Part shown: one piece after another, positions 1 through 9,689 of the stretch | Layout: each line of letters begins with the position of its first letter | Numbering within the stretch: position 1 is the first letter of the stretch | NCBI GenBank assembly: GCA_025267735.1 | Contig: CM046297.1 | Span: forward strand, 24,578,011-24,642,010 | Source: Mactra quadrangularis | Lineage: Eukaryota > Mollusca > Bivalvia > Venerida > Mactridae | Direction: 5' to 3' | DNA length: 64,000 nucleotides | Notes under the pieces: model-generated | Databases searched by the model: none | What the model was told of the DNA's origin: nothing | Seen by the model: the letters and a program-made list of their open reading frames with translations, nothing else | Made by a program: the position numbers and the translations under genes

Positions 1-1305
1 TGTCCCAGGACACGCGCACATAGGTTTTATCGCAGTTTTTCATTGATATAATGTTTATTAGAGGCACACAGCTCTTCGGGCAAAAGTGGGGTTTTTTTAC
101 AATTTCTCGCAGGTACGGACCTGTTGAAAATGTCAAATTTTGATGAAAATTTTCATTCTCCATTTTTTGGCTCAAAATGTCCCAGGACACGCGCACATAG
201 GTTTTATCGCAATCTTTCATTGATGTAAGGCCCAAAAACATGTATAACAGGGGTAGACAACTCTTCGGACAAAAGTACATAAAATCCACTATTATGGAAA
301 AAAGCAGCAAACCAGAAAATCTGGTCTACCGCTTTCAGATTTGATTTTAGAACCCAAGTTATGCATGTTTTATTGACCGACTTGACCCCCGAACAAACTG
401 GTGCATCATGTGACAAGGTTTGCGGCGATCGATATTTTGCCTAAAAAATGAGTTGTTTCACAGGTCGGGACCTGTTGAAAATGTCAAATTTTGATGAAAA
501 TTTTCATTCTCCATTTTTTGGCTCAAAATGTCCCAGGACACGCGCACATAGGTTTTATCGCAGTTTTTCATTGATATAATGTTTATTAGAGGCACACAGC
601 TCTTCGGGCAAAAGTGGGTTTTTTTTACAATTTCTCGCAGTTACGGACCTGTTGAAAATGTCAAATTTTGATGAAAATTTTCATTCTCCATTTTTTGGCT
701 CAAAATGTCCCAGGACACGCGCACATAGGTTTTATCGCAGTTTTTCATTGATATAATGTTTATTAGAGGCACACAGCTCTTCGGGCAAAAGTGGGTTGTT
801 TTTACAATTTCTCGCAGGTACGGACCTGTTGAAAATGTCAAATTTTGATGAAAATTTTCATTCTCCATTTTTTGGCTCAAAATGTCCCAGGACACGCGCA
901 CATAGGTTTTATCGCAGTTTTTCATTGATATAATGTTTATTAGAGGCACACAGCTCTTCGGGCAAAAGTGGGTTTTTTTTACAATTTCTCGCAGGTACGG
1001 ACCTGTTGAAAATGTCAAATTTTGATGAAAATTTTCATTCTCCATTTTTTGGCTCAAAATGTCCCAGGACACGCGCACATAGGTTTTATCGCAGTTTTTC
1101 ATTGATATAATGTTTATTAGAGGCACACAGCTCTTCGGGCAAAAGTGGGGTTTTTTTACAATTTCTCGCAGGTACGGACCTGTTGAAAATGTCAAATTTT
1201 GATGAAAATTTTCATTCTCCATTTTTTGGCTCAAAATGTCCCAGGACACGCGCACATAGGTTTATCGCAATCTTTCATTGATGTAAGGCCCAAAAACATG
1301 TATAC
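1..1305. repeat. 177-bp satellite array, continues left of the window
   Basis: The motif TGTCCCAGGACACGCGCACA recurs at 1, 178, 529, 706, 883, 1060 and 1237, so the spacing is exactly 177 bp except for one 351-bp interval (178 to 529). Units from 529 on differ only by scattered substitutions and the length is conserved. The second half of the 351-bp interval is a diverged monomer. Its sequence (about 204-245) reappears at the right edge (1262-1305). Because 177 is 59 x 3, the minus strand stays open for 204 codons (641-1255) as a 59-residue repeat. I regard this as a consequence of unit length, not a proven gene. Confidence 0.95.
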
Positions 1306-1869
1306 AGCTACATGTATCTTTAATATACATGATTATAAATCCATTATAACCTTTTGCCATGATCCTGTTGTTAATACTGGTTAAAAGCTTAAGTCTTGGT
1401 GCAAGTTTCCTAAGCATATCCCTAGCTAGTGCTTTGTGCTCTGGAACTCTTCTTACACCAAAAGGAAAATGTATGTGATTTCAAGTTATTGGTACCTGGG
1501 GGCATTTAGCACAAGCTAGCAACATGCATTGGAAATTTACCCTTAACATTAAAGCCACTCTAAGGACAGTGAATACATCATTTGTCTGCTGCAATATGAC
1601 CAAAACAAATGTTGAAAAAGTGACTTTTAAGTACTACAAAAATGTGATTTTATGTATAGCTCTATTAAAGATCTGTTTAATATTAATTGTACCATAATAC
1701 TACTGTATATGTTCATTATCTATAGTCTCTTCTACATTTGAACACCTCTTGATTTTAGCAAATATCTCTGTAAAGCTGCCTTGATTTTTGTATTACACCA
1801 TGAATTTAGAGGCACTTAGTCTTTAATATTAAGTCTTTATATGACAACTCCGACTGAAGGTGAAGTTAA
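1306..1869. other. no recognisable feature
   Basis: AT-rich sequence to the left of the first recognised exon, probably intronic or intergenic. No exon with good splice signals and no recognised repeat was seen. Confidence 0.5.
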
Positions 1870-2025
1870 CAAATATATGATTCTTTAGGCAATGAGTGAT
1901 GTTTCGTTTTTAGTCCATAAATTTTGAAACATCACTCATTGCCTTAAAGATTGCATATTTGTTTATATTAGATTAGATTATTCGCAGCGAATGGCCGAGG
2001 AGTTCCGAATGTATCATTACGGAAC
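1870..2025. mobile_element. hairpin MITE with 23-bp arms
   Basis: Arms 1883-1905 (CTTTAGGCAATGAGTGATGT...) and 1926-1949 are near-perfect inverted repeats around a 20-nt loop. The sequence to 2016 (GCGAATGGCCGAGGAGTTCC) is the reverse complement of 5409-5440. A related copy at 5405-5960 is the one interrupted by the TRIM element, so this copy is a paralogous empty site. Confidence 0.7.
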
Positions 2026-2266
2026 ATTCTGTAAGGTTTAGTGTAATTGAACATGCTACTGATTTTGGAATAAACAATACACATTTTACTCATGAGATAA
2101 AGAATTAAAGAGCCATATGTTGATTTATTTATCCACATATGATTCATAATATTCTTGCTCAATATTTTATTGTAGAAAATTACTTGCAGTTTGCATGCAA
2201 AGTTTCTTCTATATAATTTCTATAATTTTGTCAAGAAATTATATGTGTATATCTATATCATTTCAG

Positions 2267-2400
2267 GTTCAGTTTGTCAACCATACGTTGCTGTGACAGA
2301 GTTACTAGAATACTGGATTAAACAGAGTAAACTAAATGATACTAATATAATGGTTAGATGTCTGTTTGATGTTATGTTTGAAAATAGACAAACTGATCTG
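2267..2400 (+). CDS. unidentified protein, internal exon (first one visible)
   Basis: Acceptor TTTCAG ends at 2266 and donor GTAAAT starts at 2401. The exon is 134 nt, entered in phase 1 and left in phase 0. It encodes 44 complete residues beginning SVCQPYVAVTELLEYWIKQS and ending NRQTDL, a mostly helical-looking stretch. I do not recognise the family. Upstream exons were not found and probably lie left of the window beyond the satellite. It is linked to the next three exons by compatible phases, same strand and spacing of about 0.5-1 kb; this linkage is an inference without transcript evidence. Confidence 0.7.
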
Positions 2401-3195
2401 GTAAATTTTGTTTTATTATAAGTTCTATTTATTTATATATGGTTGTTAGTTTGATGGAAATACATGTAATTTGGAAGTCTGCTGTATTGAGGTTGTCAGG
2501 ACTGGTGTCCTGGATTGTTTTGATTTCCAAAGGGTTACTTCTCTTTGTAAAATTAGATACTGAAACATTGAAATTCATTATTTTGAATTCTCCATAGCTG
2601 TATGTATGTATGCTAATGCTTGTAACCTATTGATCTATTTTGGACATATCTTTTGGCTGACACAAACTAGTCTGTGAACTCAAAACTGTCCTTCGCTAAA
2701 AAATAAGAAGTCATTGGATGTCAAACCAGTAACTTAGGTCAAGACTTACTTGGATGTGAGATCTTCTTGCTGTGTAAATGTCTTTTCTGTCAGCTTTAGT
2801 TGCCATCATGTGTTCAATCAAGGAATAAGTTGAAAATAATAATACATGGTTTGTAATACCTTGCCATTAAAATTTAGCTTATTTTGTTTAAGAAGAAATA
2901 GACCTTTCCATGGCCTTACTTATTAGCATATTTAACAAAGGTTTACAGTTACATTTTGTCCCACAAACAAGGTGTTAACAAAAGAGCACATGCTTACATT
3001 TGTCGGTAAATGTATTGTTATTCAAATAAAAAGGTCACACTCGAAAAGATCCATTGTTAGCTCCTTGCGAAAGAATGAGCACTGTAACCATAGGGACTGA
3101 CAATAAACAGAGCTAACTAAATGAATAAAATGAATCATTATAATGAAATTTGAGGCATTAAAAGTTTCCTATATTGTATAAATTGTATATTTCAG

Positions 3196-3264
3196 GATTA
3201 TGAAGAGAGATTATTTGATCGAGGAGAAATCAACACTTACTGGGATGAATTTGATTTTATACAG
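3196..3264 (+). CDS. unidentified protein, second visible exon
   Basis: A 69-nt, phase 0-0 exon between TTTCAG (ending 3195) and GTAATA (starting 3265). It encodes 23 acidic and aromatic residues, DYEERLFDRGEINTYWDEFD followed by FIQ. Clean splice sites and absence of stops in a short AT-rich exon support it. No known motif is recognised. Confidence 0.75.
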
Positions 3265-3708
3265 GTAATAAAAGTCTGTATATTACCAATGAAACATCCG
3301 AGCTTAGTTTAGTTAAAAGTAAAATAACAAGTCTATTATAAACAATTAATTATTGACAATTTTATTAATTTACTAAACAACTTATGGAAACGTAAAATAG
3401 ATATAACTAAAGGGTTAACAATTTATTGAACCAATAGAAAAAAATAAACATCTGAATTGTATCAACATTCACAATCGTGGTGTTTTTTTCTGTGGAAAGA
3501 ATAAAAACCAGCCTGATGAGAAAACTTGGCCATAATGAGATTCGGAACCAATAAAAAAAGCCCGATTCTCATAATAACGGAGGTATTTCATAAAGGCCGT
3601 GTTTTTTTCCATAATAGCCAAGTATTTGGTTATAATGCCATATCAGCCCTGAATTTTAAGCCCAATTTTGTTCAGTATATTAATAAATCATTTGTTTCCA
3701 TTTTTCAG

Positions 3709-3756
3709 AGGTTAGATAAGACTATTGATGATAACAAAGAAATTTTGATGAGCAAG
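3709..3756 (+). CDS. unidentified protein, third visible exon (48 nt)
   Basis: A small phase 0-0 exon encoding RLDKTIDDNKEILMSK, between TTTTTCAG (ending 3708) and GTAAGT (starting 3757). Both splice sites are strong. It joins in frame to the exons on either side. Confidence 0.7.
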
Positions 3757-4030
3757 GTAAGTTGTCAGGTATGTGCAAATAACTGTAAGAAATATATATT
3801 TGGCCATATTCAAAATATATAAGTTAAAAGTAAAAGTGCGGTGTAAAGTCTGCTTCCATATACATGAGCAGCCGACTTTACAATCATGTACAATAACTCC
3901 TGATCACTGTAATCACCCTCAGGCAGGCGATCCCTCACAGTACCCATTTACACCTGGGTGGAGTGGAACAACTGTAGGTAAATTTCTTGCTCAAGGAAAT
4001 TAGCAGTGCCCCTAGTGGGGATCGAACTGT

Positions 4031-4100
4031 GGGTTGCTCGCAAGACTGTAGCAAAGTACATTCTTATGAGAGCGTAATTATTAGTCTTGCGGTCAAGCCT
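4031..4100. mobile_element. AGGGTTGC hairpin MITE, copy 1 (diverged)
   Basis: GGGTTGCTCGCAAGACTGTAG and its inverted counterpart near 4083-4100 form a foldback of about 70 nt. The same family is present at 51700-51771 and 54448-54519. It abuts a tRNA-like fragment (about 3960-4030, 'CAGTGCCCCTAGTGGGGATC'), a relative of which occurs at 54185-54290. Confidence 0.55.
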
Positions 4101-4423
4101 CAAAATGATCATTCATACATGTATATCATGTTATTATTGCAGCTTCTAACCTGACAGTTATGTATTAAATTTTATGTCTGGATTTATGTGACAGTTCATT
4201 ATTTAGCTGAATCAATACAAAGGGTGATAACTGTTGTTAACTGAGTGAAATAAGAAGCTATCTTCAGCTGCTATTTTCTTATGTATAATAGAAGACTATC
4301 ACTATTAGATTTTAAAATTTGAAACTAACGTTTGAGAGTAAAGTTTTTGTGGGGTTTGTCTGACAAAGCAACATACAGGTAGTATTGTTAGATTTTATTC
4401 AACCGTTATTAGTGCATAATTAA

Positions 4424-4529
4424 CCCTGCTGATTTAAATATTTAACATTTGTTTGATCTTTCCATGCATAGGTACATATAACTATTTTATTGATTGTGAG
4501 AACTGTAGTGACTATTTATATCAGCAGGG
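4424..4529. mobile_element. 106-bp piggyBac-type MITE
   Basis: The termini CCCTGCTGATTTAAATA and TATTTATATCAGCAGGG are inverted repeats matching at 16 of 17 positions. They are flanked on both sides by TTAA (4420-4423 and 4530-4533), the invariant piggyBac target duplication. There is no coding capacity. It lies in the intron between the third and fourth visible exons of the unidentified gene. Family assignment rests on TTAA plus CCC termini. Confidence 0.8.
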
Positions 4530-4811
4530 TTAATGTATTTGCCTCTTAAACTTCAATAAAATTTATCAATACATGTTTTTGTGTCAACAATACCTTTTAC
4601 TTGTACCAAGCTTCACATTTACATAAAGTGAAATTTGCAGTTCACCCTAGTCATGTATATTACACTTTATAACAGTTTCTTCTGGGTTCTCACTAAATTC
4701 TGTGGGGTTGTGAAACTTTTACACTATTTTGTGTTTTATTGGAAATATTGCCATTTTGATTGATTATAGACGTGCTGTCCAACTTGCCTAAATTTTGTTT
4801 ACTATTTTCAG

Positions 4812-5105
4812 ATTACTCAGGATACTGAAGTTGACCAACAGAAAAAGGACTGGGACAATAACTGTGATAGAAATGAAGTGCCAACCTTGAGAACAATGTT
4901 CCTGGATACACACAATTATCAAGAATATGTTCTTATGATACTTAAACATTCAATTGCACACAAATATAAACATATGATGTTGAATTTAGGATATAATATA
5001 GAAGACAAGTGTTTCAAGCTTTTGAAGGATGGACAAGATTGGAAATCTGCTGAAAGTCATTATATTTTACCTTCTGTTTTAGTGCAACAAATGAAGAAAA
5101 CATAA
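4812..5105 (+). CDS. unidentified protein, C-terminal exon with stop
   Basis: Acceptor TTTTCAG ends at 4811. The exon is open in phase 0 for 97 codons to the TAA at 5103-5105. The protein starts ITQDTEVDQQKKDWDNNCDR and ends SVLVQQMKKT. It is charged, without a signal peptide or membrane segment. Together with the three preceding exons, 180 residues of the C-terminal part are visible. A consensus AATAAA at 5336-5341 gives a 3'UTR of about 0.25 kb. I cannot assign a function; a homology search with the joined exons would probably settle the family. Confidence 0.8.
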   Translation: MTQDTEVDQQKKDWDNNCDRNEVPTLRTMFLDTHNYQEYVLMILKHSIAHKYKHMMLNLGYNIEDKCFKLLKDGQDWKSAESHYILPSVLVQQMKKT

Positions 5106-5335
5106 TAGCTACTATGAGTTAAACTTGTCGATTCTTTGTATGTTGATTCGTGTATTGCTGATTAATTAGCTGGATTGATATTTCTCATCATTTTTTTTTA
5201 TTTCATTTCAACTTCAAGTCAGAAAGGGAACAAATAAGTATGTTAAAGAATTGGGATACAATGTAACAAAGTTAAGAGAATATAATGCACAATGTTCTAT
5301 AGAGACCTCAAAAGGTCTAAAAACTTCGATTCACC

Positions 5336-5341
5336 AATAAA
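5336..5341 (+). terminator. poly(A) signal AATAAA of the unidentified gene
   Basis: Consensus hexamer 230 nt after the stop codon at 5105, on the same strand. It is the first AATAAA downstream. Confidence 0.5.
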
Positions 5342-5525
5342 AACACTGCAAAACGATTCACAAGTTTATTTTGACATCTTTTTTTCTCAGTACAGCATAG
5401 GGGTAAGGTGCATTCGGAACATCCTCAGCCATTCGCTACACGAATAACCTCGGACGTATTTAGGCGCCATTTTTAAACTATGTAAACAAATACACGATCG
5501 TTTAGGCGATGACTGAAGTTCCGTT

Positions 5526-5669
5526 TGTCACGGCACTTACCTGTTCACATTATGGGTAGAAGGATATGTAAGCGGCCGGATAGCTCAGTCGGGAGAGCAC
5601 TCGCCCTGTAAGCGAGAGGTCCTGGGTTCGAGTCCCGGTCAGGCTGCATGTTTTTCTTACCCTGTGACA
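5526..5669 (+). repeat. 5' LTR of the TRIM (144 bp)
   Basis: Starts TGTCACGGCACTTACCTG and ends TTACCCTGTGACA, with 6-bp inverted termini TGTCAC/GTGACA. It contains a full-length tRNA-like module at 5574-5646. No TATA box or poly(A) hexamer is evident, which fits Pol III rather than Pol II transcription; that is inference. Confidence 0.93.
5574..5646 (+). tRNA. tRNA-Thr(UGU)-like module inside the 5' LTR
   Basis: It folds as a 73-nt cloverleaf. The acceptor arms GGCCGGA/TCAGGCT pair at 6 of 7 positions. The D arm is GCTC...GAGC, the anticodon arm CTCGC-CCTGTAA-GCGAG has anticodon TGT, the variable loop is AGGTC, and the T arm is CTGGG-TTCGAGT-CCCGG. The A box is 5581-5592 and a perfect B box, GGTTCGAGTCC, is 5625-5635. 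Position 33 is C instead of the near-invariant T, so it is probably a tRNA-derived promoter and not a translating tRNA. It lies wholly within a retrotransposon LTR. Confidence 0.75.
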
Positions 5670-5671
5670 TT

Positions 5672-5689
5672 TGGCGCCCAACGTGGGAC
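5672..5689 (+). promoter_or_regulatory. primer-binding site for tRNA-Lys
   Basis: TGGCGCCCAACGTGGGAC begins two bases after the LTR end. It is complementary to the 3' end of animal tRNA-Lys(CUU), whose expected site is TGGCGCCCAACGTGGGGC, at 17 of 18 positions. It defines this repeat pair as an LTR retrotransposon primed by tRNA-Lys. Confidence 0.9.
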
Positions 5690-5794
5690 GTGACAATTAC
5701 TTGGTCAGTTGAGAAACGCTTGTAAAAAAATAATGCTCCTTAAACGGCCTGGAATTCTGAAATTCGAGACGAATTTCCGGTTCGTGGGGGAGTA

Positions 5795-5931
5795 TGTCAT
5801 GGCACTTACCTTTCACATTATGGGTAGAAGGATATGTAAGCGGCCGGATAGCTCAGTCGGGAGAGCACTCGCCCTGTAAGCGAGAGGTCCTGGGTTCGAG
5901 TCCCGGTCGATGTTTTTCTTACCCTGTGACA
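5795..5931 (+). repeat. 3' LTR of the TRIM (137 bp)
   Basis: Same as the 5' LTR apart from one substitution, a 1-nt deletion near 5812 and a net loss of 6 nt in the 3' half of the tRNA-like acceptor stem (about 5909). A box 5849-5860 and B box 5893-5903 are intact, so the promoter elements survive although the cloverleaf is broken. Confidence 0.93.
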
Positions 5932-5960
5932 CGTTTTTAATCCGTAAATTTAAAATTACA

Positions 5961-7956
5961 CAGTTCAATGATACCGATTAACAATATTTGCTTCAATTTA
6001 AAATAAATAAACATGTTTAGACAAAGATCTGTGTGTAGACTACAAGAACTATTTTGCGTAACCGTTACGTGCTTCGCCTCGCGTAGGTAGTAAAATCACC
6101 AAAATCCGGTGAAGACCCCCAACGAATCCTTCCGAGATTATTCATTTATGAAAGGTCGAGGGTGTTTTCCGAAAGGGGTATGGTGGTAAAAGATATGCTT
6201 GATTTATGTCAATAATAAGTTCTGGTATTTAATTGAGCGACTACTATAATAATGATAAATATTCAAACTCCCCGCAGCGGTTATCTCCCTTTATCAAATC
6301 AATAACCACTGCCACCACAAGTAAAATTCGTCCCTCAGAGAGCCGAAAAACTTTTTTCATCTTTACTTTTACAATTCAATATTTTCAATAATTTAAGTCT
6401 TCTCTTAGTAAAATATGATGTTCAAAGTATATAAAGATAAAAAAATAGTTTAATTATCAATTTGTAGAAATAACAAAGTGTGACATAAGCACTGTGAGAG
6501 GTTAGGGCAATCTATAAATAGATAGCATTACTAGCGTCACGTGGTTTACGTGGCGGCAGTGATTAAGTAGCAAAGCATGACGTAAGCACTGTGAGGAGTT
6601 TGTATAATATTATGATCATGATTACCTCCCCTGAATTATCTCTCAAACACACAATGGCTGTGTTATCTGCCACGATGTTATCTATCATAATGCATTTGCA
6701 ACCAGCTAGACGTCCTATCTGGCAATCATGGTTTGATTCCTTCTATTAAATTTGCCAATAATGTTGATTTCTTTCCGTATAGGTAGATTGTGTTACTACT
6801 TTGAAATGGACAAACTAGTTCAATGTACTGGTAAAAGCAGTGTTCACAGTAAGTGATAAGATGAGCCAATTACATACACTTTTGGTATACTGTATAGTAT
6901 GTTTTGATGAACTGTGTAGACTCCAAACATAGAACAAAACTTGCCATTCTATGATGAATAAGTAAACATTCTGATCCAGTCTATCTTGTCATCCGAATGT
7001 TTAAATCTACTGGATTATATGTATGAATTCCTTTCTACATGTATATTACTTATATATCATATGTGTAACATGAATATTATAATGACACTGGCTATGGTGC
7101 AATATACTAGTGTATTTTTGGTCATTCTGATCCAGTTTATCTTGTGGTCCCAATGTTTGTATCTTCTGTATTACTTTTTGTATGCATATTTTGAATATTG
7201 GATCAATATAACAACACTGGCTTTGATGCAATATACTACAGAAACAATAGTTGATCTATTTAACACTTTAACACAAGTCAAAAGGATAATAAACATAACT
7301 ATGATAAGATATTTGAAAATGTATATAATATCGTATATAATTCTACAATATTTTTAATTGAATGGCTAAAAAATGATGTTATTGATAATGCTTCTGCCTT
7401 TTTACTTATGATGATTTTACCGTAAGTTTTTTTTGTGGAAAGCGCCACAGAACTGTCTCCAAGATAACCAATGTGACAAATAATAGTAGAACATCCCAGT
7501 TTTGCTGACCAGAGCTAATGCTAAGTGCTAAAACTACTTATTGTGTAGTCTGTCAGATACCCTAATAGACCAACGTCCAATACTGTTCTTGGTACACTTG
7601 CCTGTTGAGTCGGAGATTCGAACCCTTTTCATACCATAGTACAAGTATTTTTTCCAAATTTCTTACAAAAATCAACGACATTCACAAAAAACGAAAATTG
7701 GAAGAAATAATTTCGTGTTTAGATGCATTTGATTTTTTAATGGAGTCCCCCTAGAAATTCGCCAATAGTTTTCATTCGCAAAATGCCGGTATAAAATTAA
7801 TATTAAATACATTTTAATACTTTGAATAAAACTTATATCAGTAGCCCCCGGCGCCCCAGATAAAATTATTGTAGCACTGTCACGGTGCAAAATATTTCTT
7901 AGTCTTACTAAGTAAAACATGAAAAACTATATAAAATCGTTTTATTTTCCTACAAG
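5961..7956. other. intergenic/first-intron region with no confident gene
   Basis: The 5' exon of the ASPDH-like gene should lie here and encode the glycine-rich nucleotide loop, but I could not find it. At 6474-6500 and 6572-6600 a roughly 30-bp direct repeat (TAAGCACTGTGAG core) flanks about 70 bp; the second copy includes a CRE-like TGACGTAA. The rest is unremarkable AT-rich sequence. Confidence 0.4.
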
Positions 7957-8092
7957 GTCAATATTTAGTGACTCAGATAGAGTCACGTGGTGATGTAGAA
8001 CTTGCCTTTGTTTGGAATAGAACACGTTCTGCTGTGGAAGGAAAAGTCAGAGGTGATCTTATACTAGATGATTTAAACAAATTTACTGAAAG
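7957..8092 (+). CDS. ASPDH: L-aspartate dehydrogenase-like protein, N-terminal-domain exon
   Basis: Acceptor TACAAG ends at 7956 and donor GTAGGT starts at 8093. The exon is 136 nt, entered in phase 1 and left in phase 2. It encodes QYLVTQIESRGDVELAFVWN followed by RTRSAVEGKV and LDDLNKFTE. This matches the Rossmann segment of the ASPDH family, where the glycine-rich loop is followed by a helix and a strand ending FVWNR. The split first codon (xGT) would restore the last glycine of the loop. The family oxidises L-aspartate with NAD(P) in bacteria; the animal role is uncertain. The preceding exon is missing from what I could read. Confidence 0.8.
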
Positions 8093-9048
8093 GTAGGTAC
8101 ACTAACAGGAGAATTAATCAAAACATTTGTGGCTCAATCTTTGTATATCTTTTGAAAATCATATCATATTTTTTATTTGGTCGGGACGTAAGTCCTGAAC
8201 AAATATATACAACATAATTCAGACCCTTTCTTCTTTGAAAATTTACCGAATCCAGAAGTAGTCCCTCAGTATATATGTATAGAACTCCTGAAATACACCT
8301 GTTTATCGGTCTATACTGAAGCGTATGTATAATAGCTTATGAGTTAAGCGTCTCAGTAGAGCTCTTAACGTCGTATTATGAAATAGAATGGTATCAACTA
8401 TTCAGACACGACCCGTTGTTTGTGCCAGTTGTCTGTAGAGATGTTATCATCTTATGTAATAGAATGGTTCTATAGGAAAAGTTTAAAGATCGTAGTAAAT
8501 GACTTTGAATGATGACTGAATAATGGACTTCATTTATTTTACGTACAGATCCCGTAGAGTAAATGTGCATGAATAATAACTTATAAGCGGCAGTTATTGA
8601 ATTGTTTTAAGAATAACCCCTTTGACTTTCGGTATTTGTGTGAAAAAAATCAGTAGTGAGTTCGCCTGTCCGGTTTACCAGTTGTATTTATAGGCCGATT
8701 GTATAAAGTGTTATGAACCGGAATGTGCTGGTCTACCTATCAAACTAATATTATTGAAGTGTTCTTTGTGAGCGAATGTTTTGTTGGAGTGGAGCCGGAA
8801 ATTGAATTCTTTTCAATCCTGAACAAATTCGGTGCCTTCAGCGTTTTGATTTTATTATCATTCTTACTTTGAACTGCAAAATTATGAAACTCACTTCTGA
8901 TATTTTCTTTTCGTAATAATTTTGTGAAAAGATGCACAGTTCGCCTTGCCACTACTTGTACAAAAAGAAAGTTAGACATAAACCATCAATACAATTCAAG
9001 AAGATCAGTTACCTGATTAGCAAGGTTGTATATTTATGTCTATTTTAG

Positions 9049-9133
9049 ATCAGCCGATTTGATTGTAGAAGTAGCACAACTATGTATTACAAGAGATTAC
9101 GGAGACAAATTTCTCACATATGCCGACTATATG
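9049..9133 (+). CDS. ASPDH: L-aspartate dehydrogenase-like protein, second exon
   Basis: Acceptor TATTTTAG ends at 9048. The incoming phase 2 completes AGA from the previous exon, and 28 further codons end in phase 0 at donor GTATTG. It encodes SADLIVEVAQLCITRDYGDK then FLTYADYM, equivalent to the family's DLVVEVAHP...FL.HANLL segment just before the VGSP motif. Exact phase agreement with 7957-8092 strongly supports the join. The exon for the following VGSP and catalytic region was not found between here and 10050. Confidence 0.8.
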
Positions 9134-9301
9134 GTATTGCTTTTTTCATATACGTTTATTATTATTTGACAACATATAACATGCACTTCATTAGTTTCCG
9201 TATCGATTTACGATTAGTTCGTATACATTCGTCAAGTTTCGTTGCTTCAATGAGTGACACTATAAGGTATGGATGAAAAAATAACGATTGTATTATTAAA
9301 C

Positions 9302-9372
9302 GGTTTGTAGTGCAGAGGTAAAGTACTGATTTATCAATCTAAATACCCCGGGTTCGATTCCTGCACAGGTTG
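9302..9372 (+). repeat. degenerate tRNA-like fragment
   Basis: GTAGTGCAGAGGTAAAGTA followed by a B-box-like GGGTTCGATTCCTGCAC spaced as in a tRNA. The anticodon arm is poor, so it is most likely a SINE head remnant. Confidence 0.35.
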
Positions 9373-9689
9373 TTATTTTTTGTAATCTGGCAAACACTAG
9401 TAACACAGTAACAACACAATGACTTACTTATTACTTTTGACCTAATTCATTATATACATGTATCACTTTACAACGTTTTGTTTTTTATCTACAAAATGAA
9501 TAGAGATCTTGAAATTTTGTTCATGGAAAAAAATAAATTATTCAGTCTACGCAAGATATTTGATATTAAGTTTATGGAAACAAACGTTATTTTACCTTTA
9601 AAAAACGAATGAATTGTCAATGTAAAGAAAGAAATATTAATTAAGTGTATGAGTAAGTAATAAATAGGCATCACACCACCAAAAATAGG

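Larger units (their letters stand above)
5526..5931 (+). mobile_element. TRIM: complete miniature LTR retrotransposon, 406 bp
   Basis: Two LTRs (5526-5669 and 5795-5931) begin TGTCA and end TGACA and flank only 125 bp. The internal part starts with a primer-binding site (5672-5689) and ends with a purine-rich tract (about 5783-5794). The 4-bp target duplication CGTT is at 5522-5525 and 5932-5935. The LTRs differ by one substitution (TGTCACGG/TGTCATGG) and two small indels, so insertion was fairly recent. There is no open frame, so movement must have used proteins from another element. Each LTR carries a tRNA-like module with A and B boxes. Plant Cassandra TRIMs similarly carry 5S rRNA in the LTR; whether this animal version has been described I cannot tell. 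Confidence 0.93.
5405..5960. mobile_element. older hairpin MITE copy, split by the TRIM
   Basis: The left part 5405-5525 includes the reverse complement of 1951-2016. TTTAGGCGATGACTGAAGTT resembles the arm at 1884-1905, and CGTTTTTAATCCGTAAATTT (5932-5951) matches the loop at 1905-1924. The TRIM sits exactly between these halves. Confidence 0.6.

Noticed and set aside
641..1255. 204-codon minus-strand protein gene
   Set aside because: It is generated by a 177-bp satellite whose period is a multiple of three. No splice sites, start context or family match.
5574..5646. An ordinary nuclear tRNA-Thr gene
   Set aside because: It is duplicated inside both LTRs of a bordered element and has C at position 33. 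It is kept as a module of the TRIM.
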